A DNA stretch of 8,947 nucleotides. It comes from Myxococcales bacterium. Its GTDB lineage: Bacteria; Myxococcota_A; Polyangia; Nannocystales; Nannocystaceae. Position numbers and translations under genes: made by a program. This document shows, piece by piece, positions 1 through 5,861 of the stretch. The notes beneath the pieces were generated by a model. The model ran no database searches and was not told where the DNA came from. It saw only the letters and a list, made by a program, of their open reading frames with translations. Positions within the stretch are counted from its first letter, which is position 1; each line of letters opens with the position of its first letter. The DNA lies in contig JAGQIT010000378.1 in the NCBI GenBank assembly GCA_020431135.1, positions 1 through 8,947 on the forward strand. Direction: 5' to 3'.

Positions 1-1001
1 AGCGGCTCGACCTCGACCTCGACCTCGACCCCCGTGTCCGGGGCGGTGCCGACCGCGGCGACGTCGACCTCGAGCGCGCGCTCCGGGTGGACGAGGGCGA
101 AGCGGCCGGCGATCCGATCGACGAGCGCGGCGCACGAGATGCGGAGCCGCGGCCCGGCCGGCGCGTCGCCGGCGCTCACGCGGCGGGCCTCGGCCTCGCA
201 GCGCGCGGCCTCGAGGACCCGGCTGACCAGGCGCTCGAGCTCGCCGATGTCGGCGTCGAGCTCGGGGAGGAGCTCGCGGGCGTCATCGCCGTCGGCGAGC
301 ATCTCGCTGACCACGCGCATGCGCGCCAGCGGCGTGCGAAACTCGTGGGAGACGCTGGCGAGGAGCTCGCGCTGCGAGCGGAGCGCGAGGCTGAGGCGCT
401 CGGCCATGAGGTTGAAGGCGTTGCCGAGCTCGGCCGTCGTCGGGTCGTCGCGCAGCCTGCGGGGATCGACGCGCGCGTCGAGGTCCCCCTCGCCGAGGCG
501 GCGGGCCGCGGCCTCGACCGCGAGGAGCGGCGACGCGAGGCGCCGGGCGGCGCGGAGCGAGACGAAGACGGTCGCCACGCAGATCAGCAGCCACGCCAGG
601 AGAACGTCGCGGAGCTGGCGGCCGAAGAGCTCGAGCGGCGGCGCCGTGACCTGGCGCGCGATGTGCTCGCCCGCGTCATCGTAGAGGTCCTGGTAGCCGC
701 CGAAGATCCCGAAGTCGCGCTCCGGCAGCGGCAGCGGCGGGGTCACGCTCGTGGCAAGGAGCTCGCCGCTCGGCGTGTAGAGGGTGATCCGCGCGTCGAG
801 GGTCTTGTTCAGGCGCTCGAGGCGGGCCTGCAGCTCCTCCGGCGAGTCCTCGACGTCGAGGGCGATGCCGAGGGCGAGGCGCAGCGCGTGGTAGGGCGTG
901 CTCTGCGGATCGAAGACGTGGCGGCCGATGAGCAGCGCCAGGGTGCCGACGACGAAGAGGGTCAGCGGCACGACCATGAGGCGGTAGATCAGGCTCTGCA
1001 T
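1..1001 (-). CDS. Two-component sensor histidine kinase (C-terminus cut by window edge)
   Basis: Membrane histidine kinase, the likely partner of the response regulator encoded just upstream. Translating from the ATG at 999-1001 gives 333 residues before the window ends. Visible in order: first membrane helix about residues 8-27 (LMVVPLTLFVVGTLALLIG); a sensor segment of about 105 residues facing the periplasm (about 28-132), which I do not recognise; second membrane helix about 133-153 (LLAWLLICVATVFVSL); a HAMP-like linker about 154-207; and a dimerisation/phosphoacceptor domain with H-box SVSHEFRTPLARMR, where His219 is the predicted autophosphorylation site. The N, G1 and G2 boxes of the ATPase domain would lie beyond base 1, so catalytic completeness cannot be judged. 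The start overlaps the regulator's 3' end by 13 bp, which suggests translational coupling. The stimulus is unknown. The architecture is of the common EnvZ/CpxA/RstB type, but no specific symbol is justified. Confidence 0.93.
   Translation of the reverse strand, partial: MQSLIYRLMVVPLTLFVVGTLALLIGRHVFDPQSTPYHALRLALGIALDVEDSPEELQARLERLNKTLDARITLYTPSGELLATSVTPPLPLPERDFGIFGGYQDLYDDAGEHIARQVTAPPLELFGRQLRDVLLAWLLICVATVFVSLRAARRLASPLLAVEAAARRLGEGDLDARVDPRRLRDDPTTAELGNAFNLMAERLSLALRSQRELLASVSHEFRTPLARMRVVSEMLADGDDARELLPELDADIGELERLVSRVLEAARCEAEARRVSAGDAPAGPRLRISCAALVDRIAGRFALVHPERALEVDVAAVGTAPDTGVEVEVEVEP
6..29 (-). repeat. Four tandem CTCGAC hexamers inside the kinase gene
   Basis: CTCGAC is repeated four times head to tail without mismatch. 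On the coding strand this reads GTCGAG x4 and encodes VEVEVEVE in the kinase, after the phosphoacceptor domain and probably at the entry to the ATPase domain. Because the unit is 6 bp, gain or loss of units would change length without shifting frame. It may be no more than codon bias in a Val/Glu-rich strand. Confidence 0.7.
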
Positions 1002-1807
1002 GGCGCGGTCCCTCCAGCGGCGTCGGCGTCGGTGAGGGCGTCGCCGTCGACCGCGGGGGCGCCGGCGAGGACGTAGCCGCGGCCGCGGACGGTCTTGATC
1101 AGGCGGGCGCTGACCTGGCGCTCGGCGTCGCCGAGCTTCTTGCGCAGGCGCGAGATGTGGACGTCGATCGACCGGTCGAAGGCCGCCTCGGCGCCGGCCT
1201 CCCCGTGGATCAGGTCGAGGAGCGCGGTCCGGCTGACCACCACCCCCGCGCGCGAGGCGAGCGCGTGGAGGATCTGGAACTCGTGGCTCGTCAGCTCGAG
1301 GGGCGCGCCGTCGAGGGCGGCGGCCATCCGCGCCGGCCACAGCTCGAGCTGCGCGTTCGACCAGGTCAGCGCGAAGCTGCGGCGGTCCGGCCCGGCGAGG
1401 CCGCGGCGCCTGCGGACGAGCGCCCGCATGCGCGCGAGGAGCTCGCGCGACGAGAAGGGCTTGGTCAGGTAGTCGTCGGCGCCGAGCTCGAGGCCGCGGA
1501 CCCGCTCGTCCTCGCCGCCCCGGGCCGTGACCATGATGATCGGCACGTCGCTGTGCCCGCGCAGCTCGGAGCACAGGCTGAGCCCGTCCTTTCCGGGGAG
1601 CATGAGGTCGAGGAGGATCACGTCGTAGGGGTGGCGGCGGGCCTCCGCGAGCGCCTCGATCCCGTCGCCAACGTGGGTGACGACGACCCCGCGGCCGCTG
1701 AGGTAGCGGCTCGTCAGGCGGGCGAGTCGGAGGTCGTCTTCGACGAGCAGCGCCTCGATCAGCGGGAGATCGGGCGCCTCCGCGGCGGTCTGCGGGGGGG
1801 CGGCCAT
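989..1807 (-). CDS. OmpR/PhoB-family response regulator
   Basis: A 272-residue DNA-binding response regulator. Receiver domain about residues 17-132: acidic pocket Glu23-Asp24-Asp25, phosphoacceptor Asp67 in VILLDLMLPG, conserved Thr94 in MVTA and Lys116 in LTKPF. The C-terminal winged helix is about 148-248: ELTSHEFQIL, then recognition helix region FDRSIDVHISRLRKKLGD, then the wing IKTVRGRGYVL. A low-complexity Ala/Asp tail follows. I chose the ATG at 1805-1807. A GTG at 1873 is in frame, but it would add an unconserved Arg-rich leader and run through the upstream repeat boxes. The gene lies first in the pair with the histidine kinase, overlapping its start by 13 bp, so the kinase is probably its cognate partner. 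The wing and recognition helix resemble the CpxR/RstA branch, but the regulon cannot be read from this. It is divergent from the copper monooxygenase gene, which it may control (inference). Confidence 0.95.
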   Translation of the reverse strand: MAAPPQTAAEAPDLPLIEALLVEDDLRLARLTSRYLSGRGVVVTHVGDGIEALAEARRHPYDVILLDLMLPGKDGLSLCSELRGHSDVPIIMVTARGGEDERVRGLELGADDYLTKPFSSRELLARMRALVRRRRGLAGPDRRSFALTWSNAQLELWPARMAAALDGAPLELTSHEFQILHALASRAGVVVSRTALLDLIHGEAGAEAAFDRSIDVHISRLRKKLGDAERQVSARLIKTVRGRGYVLAGAPAVDGDALTDADAAGGTAPCRA

Positions 1808-1814
1808 GGCCGCG

Positions 1815-1820
1815 ATTGTA
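1815..1820 (-). promoter_or_regulatory. Candidate -10 element of the response regulator gene
   Basis: The minus strand reads TACAAT, one mismatch from the TATAAT consensus, with seven bases to the ATG at 1807. A transcript from it would begin at or next to the start codon, that is, be leaderless. This fits the lack of a Shine-Dalgarno sequence there. No good -35 hexamer is seen 16-18 bp upstream, so the call is weak unless the promoter is activator-dependent. Confidence 0.35.
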
Positions 1821-1851
1821 TGCTCGCGGCGGCGACGCGCCGGGGCTCGCG

Positions 1852-1914
1852 GCGGCGAAACAAAAGTTAACACGCGCGGCGACGCGGGCCGGCGCGGCGA
1901 AACATTGGTTCACG
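1852..1914. promoter_or_regulatory. Paired direct-repeat boxes, candidate response-regulator operator
   Basis: Two copies of GCGGCGAAACA (1852-1862 and 1894-1904) are each followed by three variable bases, then GTT, then CACG. The first copy has two extra A bases before CACG, creating a GTTAAC palindrome at 1866-1871. The copies start 42 bp apart, which is four turns of B-DNA. They sit in the only shared control region between the divergent regulator and copper monooxygenase genes, and are among the few A/T-rich spots nearby. OmpR-family regulators commonly bind direct repeats. Binding here by the neighbouring regulator is inference. Confidence 0.5.
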
Positions 1915-1948
1915 GAGGCCGCGGGCGAAAGAGGTCAGACTCGCCGCT

Positions 1949-3379
1949 ATGGATCACCGCCCGCTCCGCTCTCGCTCGTCGCTCGCCGCGGCGGCGCCCG
2001 CCCTGCTCAGTCGACTCAGCCTCCTCAGTTTCAGCCTCACCGCGGCGCTCGTCGGCTGCGGCCCGGCCGACGAGGGGGAGGGCGAGGACGCCGGCGAGGA
2101 CCCGCGTGAGGCGACCTACACCTGGCATCGCGACGTCGCGCCGGTGATCGCCGAGGCCTGCGCGGGCTGCCACGTCGAGGGGGACATCGCCCCCTTCGCG
2201 CTGACGACCTATCCGGAGGTCAGCGCCCTCGCGGCGATCCTCACCCCGTCGATCGAGGCGCGGTCGATGCCCCCGTGGCCGCCCGCCGCCGGCTGCAACC
2301 AGTATGAGCACGACCGCTCGCTCACCGAGGAGCAGCGCGCGACGCTCCTGACCTGGCTCGACGAGGGCGCCCCCGAGGGCGACCCCGCCGAGGCCGCGCC
2401 CCTCCCCGAGCCGGCGGACGCGTGGATCCCGGACGTCACGGCGGCGATGCCCGAGCCCTACGTCCCGGCGATCGAGCCCGACGACTACCGCTGCTTCCTC
2501 CTCGAGCCCGGCGACCTCGCGGAGCTCGACGGCACGCGCTACGTCACCGGCTTCGAGGTCTTCCCCGGCGAGCGCGCGGTCGTCCATCACGTGATCGCCT
2601 ACCTCGTCGACGCCGAGCAGGTCGCCGCCTTCGAGGCGCTCGACGCCGGCGACCCCGGGCCGGGCTACACCTGCTTCGGGGGCCCCAACGGCATGCAGGG
2701 CTCGGGCTCGGGATCGGGCGCCCGCTGGCTCGGCTCGTGGGTCCCTGGGAGCACGCCCTGGGCCGCGCCTGAGGGGTCCGGCATCGCGATCGAGCCCGGC
2801 GTCCGCCTGGTCGTCCAGATGCACTACAACACCTCGAGCAGCGCCCCCGTCGCCGATCGCACGAGCCTCGGCCTGCGCCTCGAGGACTCCGTCGAGCACC
2901 CCGGCATGATGTTCCCGCTGACCGACATCGGCTGGGTCACGGGGAGCTCGCCGATGACGATCCCCGCCGGCGAGCCGGCCGTCGTTCACAGCACGACGAT
3001 CGAGCGCGACGGGCCCCTCCTCAGCCTGCTCCTCGGGAGGCTCGGCGTCGGCGCCTCGGAGACCGTCGCGATCAGCAGCGCCGGCCTCCATATGCACACC
3101 CTCGGCCACAGGGCGCGCCTCGCCGTGCGCCACGCCGACGCCAGTGAGTCCTGCCTCCTCGAGCTCGACGACTACGACTTCGCCTGGCAGGGCGGCTATG
3201 ACCTGCGTGAGGCGGTCCAGCTCGGCCCCGACGACGCCCTCGAGCTGTCGTGCGAGTGGGACAACAGCGCCGAGAACCAGCCGATCATCGACGGCGCCGT
3301 CCGTGCGCCGCAGGACGTCGCCTGGGGCGAGGGCACCTTCGACGAGATGTGCCTCGGCGTCGTCTACGTGAGCCGCTGA
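1949..3379 (+). CDS. Lipoprotein with c-type heme site and copper type II (PHM/DBH-like) monooxygenase domains
   Basis: A 476-residue predicted lipoprotein. The N-terminus is basic, then a hydrophobic stretch ends in lipobox LVGC (Cys37), followed by an acidic linker. A heme c site, CAGCH (Cys71, Cys74, His75), has a plausible axial Met107 in SMPPWP. The rest (about 160-476) matches the copper type II ascorbate-dependent monooxygenase fold. All expected ligands are seen: His213-His214 (VVHHV) and His292 (QMHYN) for the first copper; His381 and His383 (LHMHTLG) and Met467 (FDEMC) for the second. The family hydroxylates C-H bonds using O2 and an electron donor; a fused cytochrome would be a natural donor in place of ascorbate (inference). 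The substrate is unknown. The start is the ATG at 1949; an AAAGAGG at 1928-1934 is rather far (14 bases). It is the first of a two-gene unit, its stop overlapping the next start by one base. Confidence 0.88.
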   Translation: MDHRPLRSRSSLAAAAPALLSRLSLLSFSLTAALVGCGPADEGEGEDAGEDPREATYTWHRDVAPVIAEACAGCHVEGDIAPFALTTYPEVSALAAILTPSIEARSMPPWPPAAGCNQYEHDRSLTEEQRATLLTWLDEGAPEGDPAEAAPLPEPADAWIPDVTAAMPEPYVPAIEPDDYRCFLLEPGDLAELDGTRYVTGFEVFPGERAVVHHVIAYLVDAEQVAAFEALDAGDPGPGYTCFGGPNGMQGSGSGSGARWLGSWVPGSTPWAAPEGSGIAIEPGVRLVVQMHYNTSSSAPVADRTSLGLRLEDSVEHPGMMFPLTDIGWVTGSSPMTIPAGEPAVVHSTTIERDGPLLSLLLGRLGVGASETVAISSAGLHMHTLGHRARLAVRHADASESCLLELDDYDFAWQGGYDLREAVQLGPDDALELSCEWDNSAENQPIIDGAVRAPQDVAWGEGTFDEMCLGVVYVSR

Positions 3380-3930
3380 TGGTCTGGCGTCCGACCCCTC
3401 GCGGCGCGTCGCTGCTCGCGGCGGCGCTCCTCCTCGGCGGCGCTGCCTGCGACGACGACGCGGCGGCGGAGCTCGACCCGGATCGCCCCCTGGTCGACGT
3501 CTCCCTGTGGGCGCCGACGCAGCCCGAAGACGACCCGCTCGTCGAGCACAGGCCGGCGACGATCGACTGCCCCGTCGCCGCGTGGGGGCCCGAGCTCGGC
3601 GACCTCGAGATCCAGACCGGCGTCTGCAACTACCTCGCCCTCAGCCAGCCGAGCCTGCGGACGATCGAGGCCGGGGAGGTCGTCGCCGTCGATCTCTGGC
3701 ACGCCGAGCTCGACGCCGCCGCGCCGGCGAGCGGCCACTTCGCCCTGATCGTCGACGACGACGCCGTCGCCGAGCTCGAGGTGGCGATCCCCGCGGCGCC
3801 GGCCGTCCACCGCGTCGCCTGGACCGCGACGCGGTCGATCCCCGAGGGCGCGACGATCGGCCTGCACCTCCACAACCACGGCTTCAACACCTGGACCGTC
3901 GTCGCGCTCCGCGTCGAGGCGGCCAAGTAA
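3379..3930 (+). CDS. Small beta-rich lipoprotein with HLHNH cluster, partner of the copper monooxygenase
   Basis: A 183-residue protein. I do not recognise its family. The ATG at 3379-3381 shares its A with the preceding TGA stop, so translation is probably coupled; longer in-frame starts would run backward through the monooxygenase gene without support. The N-terminus has a short charged start, then hydrophobic LLAAALLLGGAAC, with Cys24 as a likely lipidation site (Gly at -3 makes the lipobox non-ideal). Acidic residues follow at once. The mature part alternates short hydrophobic strands and suggests a beta-sandwich. Cys64 and Cys83 could form a disulfide. Near the C-terminus GLHLHNHGFNTW holds His163, His165 and His167, and His108 and His120 lie earlier. 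The alternating His cluster could bind a metal. Given the neighbour, a copper-delivery or accessory role is a reasonable guess but is inference only. Confidence 0.75.
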   Translation: MVWRPTPRGASLLAAALLLGGAACDDDAAAELDPDRPLVDVSLWAPTQPEDDPLVEHRPATIDCPVAAWGPELGDLEIQTGVCNYLALSQPSLRTIEAGEVVAVDLWHAELDAAAPASGHFALIVDDDAVAELEVAIPAAPAVHRVAWTATRSIPEGATIGLHLHNHGFNTWTVVALRVEAAK

Positions 3931-3940
3931 ACGGTTGAAG

Positions 3941-3986
3941 TCGACGCGCCGCGCTCGCTCGAGGCCGCGAGCGAGCGCGGCGTCGA
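3941..3986 (+). terminator. Strong GC hairpin after the lipoprotein pair
   Basis: A perfect 14-bp inverted repeat (3948-3961 with 3968-3981, loop AGGCCG) is extended by a 5-bp outer stem TCGAC/GTCGA past a 2-base bulge at 3946-3947. It begins 10 bases after the TAA stop of the small lipoprotein. No T-tract follows, as is common in very GC-rich genomes, so it may terminate transcription or only protect the 3' end. Confidence 0.55.
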
Positions 3987-4045
3987 GCATCGTCCCGGCC
4001 CGGGGGGACTTCTTGGAGTCGCTCGTGATAACTCTCGGCCCGCGC

Positions 4046-4050
4046 GGAGA
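4046..4050 (+). promoter_or_regulatory. Ribosome binding site GGAGA bearing on the start choice
   Basis: GGAGA is nine bases upstream of an in-frame TTG at 4060-4062 and fifteen upstream of the ATG at 4066-4068. Spacing favours TTG, codon type favours ATG. The two alternatives differ by only two residues and leave the signal peptide unchanged. Confidence 0.45.
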
Positions 4051-4065
4051 TTTGACCTGTTGGCG

Positions 4066-5853
4066 ATGGCAGGGGATCTCCGAGAGGCGAGCCGATGGAC
4101 CTGGGAAGCGACGGAGCGCGGCGGGGCGCGTCGCTCCTGGGGCCTCGTCCGCCGCGGGCTCGTCGCGGCGTGCCTTGTTCTCGTCGCCCCCGGCTGCTTC
4201 GGCGCCGGCGGGAGCTTCGGGAGCGCGGGCGTCAGCGAGAGCTCCGGGGGCCTCGTCGTCGCGGAGAGCTGCGGCGACGGTCACCGCGATCCTGGCGAGG
4301 AGTGCGACGACGGCAACCACGTCGACGACGACTTCTGCCGCAACACCTGCGAGGCGAGCCGCTGCGGCGACGGCGTCACCAACGAACACGCGGACAGCTT
4401 CGGTCCCGCGGAGGACTGCGACGACGGCAACGACGACGACAACGACGGCTGCCGCAACAGCTGCGTGCCTGCGCGCTGCGGCGACGGGGTCGTCAACATC
4501 GGCGTCGAAGAGTGCGACGACGGCAACCGAGACGACCACGACGCCTGCCTCGCGGACTGCACGATGGCGCGCTGCGGCGACGGCGTCCGCCACGTCGGCG
4601 TGGAGGCCTGCGACGACGGCGACGACGACGACAGCAACGCCTGCGCCAACGACTGCACCCTGAACTACGAGCTCTGCGACGCGCTCACCGGCGGGCTCGC
4701 GGCCCCCGACTTCACGGGCGGCGACGCCTTCGGCTCCAGCGTCGCGGCGTCCGAGGACCTCATCGTCGTAGGCGCGCCGGAGGCCGAAGATGCCACAGGG
4801 GCGGTCTATGTCTGCGCCCGTGACGGCGCCTACTGGCGGCTCGCGGCGCGGCTCAGCTCGAGCGACGGCGCGGCGGGGGATCGCTTCGGCGAGAGCGTCG
4901 CGCTCGCCGACGCGACGATCGTCGTCGGAGCGCCGCGCGCGGACGACGGGGGCGTCGACGCGGGCGCGGCCTACATCTTCACGGCGGCGAGCGACGCGGG
5001 CCCCTGGCTGGAGGTCGCCAAGCTCAAGGCGAGCGACGGCGCGGCCTCCGATCGCTTCGGCCTCGCTGTAGCTACCGACGGACAGACGATCGTCGTCGGG
5101 GCGCCGAGGGTCGACGCGGCCGACGCCAGCAACTCCGGCGCGGTCTATGTCTATACGCGCGGTGAGATGGCGACATGGGCCGACGCCGCGGAGGTCGCCA
5201 GGCTCACCGACGACGAGCAGCTAGAGGACGCGCGCTTCGGCCTGAGCGTCGCCCTCGACGGCGACACCCTCGCCGTCGGCGCGCCGAAGGATCCCACCAT
5301 TGTCAGGGGCGGCGGCTCGGTCTCGATCTTTGCTGACCTCGGGTCCGACGAATGGGCACACACGGCGAAGATCACCGCGGACGACAGCGAAGAGCACGAC
5401 ACCTTCGGCAGGAGCGTCGCCCTCGAAGGTGACCTCCTCGTCGTCGGCGAGACCTACGGCGGCACGCCCGGCGTCGACGACGGGGCCGTCCACGTCTTTC
5501 GCCGCACTGGCGGCGGCGCGTGGACAGCCCGGGCGAAGTTCAGCCCGAGCGGCGTAGGGAACTACGACCTCCTCGGCGTGAGCGTAGCGATCCGCGACGG
5601 TGTGATCGCCGCGGGCGCGAGCCAGCGACGCCCCTCCGGCGCCGTGTTCGTCTTCGCCGAGGCCGGCGGCGAATGGCAGCAGGTCGGCGCGCTCCTCCGC
5701 GGGGCCGGCTACGGCGACAAATTCGGGGCGAGCGTCGCCTTCGCCGGAGAGACGCTCGTCGTCGGGGCGAGCGGCGTCGATCAGCTCGACGATCCGCACG
5801 GGCGCGGCAGCGGCGCGGTCTATCTCTTCACGCCCTCGGGCGCGCCCCGCTGA
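4066..5853 (+). CDS. Lipoprotein with four DUF4215 (Myxococcus Cys-rich) repeats and seven FG-GAP blades
   Basis: A 595-residue predicted surface lipoprotein. The N-terminus is positively charged (RRSWGLVRRG), then a hydrophobic run ends in LVAPGC (Cys44 the likely lipidated residue), then a Gly/Ser linker. Residues about 69-197 form four cysteine-rich repeats of the type CGDG...ECDDGN...C...C, the Myxococcus cysteine-rich repeat/DUF4215. The remainder, about 220-595, contains seven FG-GAP-like units, each roughly [DR]xFGxSVA...IVVGAP...GAVYVF, which predicts a closed seven-bladed beta-propeller. Blade five has VVGETY and blade six AAGASQ in place of VVGAP. Such propellers bind proteins or carbohydrates; no catalytic residues are evident. 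Aspartate richness of the DDGN loops suggests calcium dependence (inference). The start is discussed under the GGAGA site. It ends only 8 bp from the convergent CHAT gene. The ligand and role are unknown; adhesion or surface recognition is likely. Confidence 0.9.
   Translation: MAGDLREASRWTWEATERGGARRSWGLVRRGLVAACLVLVAPGCFGAGGSFGSAGVSESSGGLVVAESCGDGHRDPGEECDDGNHVDDDFCRNTCEASRCGDGVTNEHADSFGPAEDCDDGNDDDNDGCRNSCVPARCGDGVVNIGVEECDDGNRDDHDACLADCTMARCGDGVRHVGVEACDDGDDDDSNACANDCTLNYELCDALTGGLAAPDFTGGDAFGSSVAASEDLIVVGAPEAEDATGAVYVCARDGAYWRLAARLSSSDGAAGDRFGESVALADATIVVGAPRADDGGVDAGAAYIFTAASDAGPWLEVAKLKASDGAASDRFGLAVATDGQTIVVGAPRVDAADASNSGAVYVYTRGEMATWADAAEVARLTDDEQLEDARFGLSVALDGDTLAVGAPKDPTIVRGGGSVSIFADLGSDEWAHTAKITADDSEEHDTFGRSVALEGDLLVVGETYGGTPGVDDGAVHVFRRTGGGAWTARAKFSPSGVGNYDLLGVSVAIRDGVIAAGASQRRPSGAVFVFAEAGGEWQQVGALLRGAGYGDKFGASVAFAGETLVVGASGVDQLDDPHGRGSGAVYLFTPSGAPR
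4270..4656 (+). repeat. Four DUF4215 / Myxococcus Cys-rich coding repeats
   Basis: The core TGCGACGACGGC starts at 4303, 4417, 4513 and 4609; the first three copies continue with AAC, the fourth with GAC. Spacing is 114, 96 and 96 bp. The last three units are thus exactly 32 codons apart, while the first spacing is 38 codons because of an insert around NEHADSFGPA. Each unit encodes a CDDG(N/D) loop and flanking cysteines. Confidence 0.85.
4714..5841 (+). repeat. Seven FG-GAP propeller units (coding)
   Basis: Seven protein-level repeats open at residues about 222, 273, 329, 389, 446, 501 and 552 of the lipoprotein, with cores DAFGSSVA, DRFGESVA, DRFGLAVA, ARFGLSVA, DTFGRSVA, DLLGVSVA and DKFGASVA. 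Each is followed after about 10 residues by a VVGAP-like strand and then GAVYVF-like strand. Period is 50-60 residues. Confidence 0.85.
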
Positions 5854-5861
5854 GCGCGCGA

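Noticed and set aside
87..1076. Long plus-strand open frame of 329 codons opposite the histidine kinase
   Set aside because: Arg/Ala/Glu-rich product without domains; the opposite strand encodes a clear kinase with membrane helices and H-box. It is a GC-driven shadow.
1157..1870. Plus-strand open frame opposite the response regulator
   Set aside because: The minus strand carries all receiver and winged-helix motifs; the plus product is compositionally biased.
1910..3133. Minus-strand frame of 407 codons opposite the copper monooxygenase
   Set aside because: Low-complexity Arg/Gly/Asp product; the plus strand has lipobox, CxxCH and all copper ligands.
4025..4032. TGATAACT as a -10 element for the DUF4215 lipoprotein gene
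   Set aside because: The nearest -35-like TTGGAG (4013-4018) is only about 8 bp away, far too close; no acceptable promoter pair could be made.
3364..4593. Minus-strand frame of 409 codons across the small lipoprotein, the hairpin and the Cys-rich repeats
   Set aside because: Its Val/Ala-rich N-terminal part is the antisense of GAC-rich DUF4215 codons, not a membrane protein; it also crosses a likely terminator.
4270..4656. Regular repeats that might be taken for a CRISPR array
   Set aside because: Repeats are in-frame coding units with conserved Cys and DDG residues, and the between-repeat sequences are related to each other rather than unique spacers.
5838..5847. GGGCGCGCCC palindrome at the end of the propeller gene as a bidirectional terminator
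   Set aside because: Only 10 bp, inside coding sequence, no loop and no T-tract; expected by chance at this GC content.
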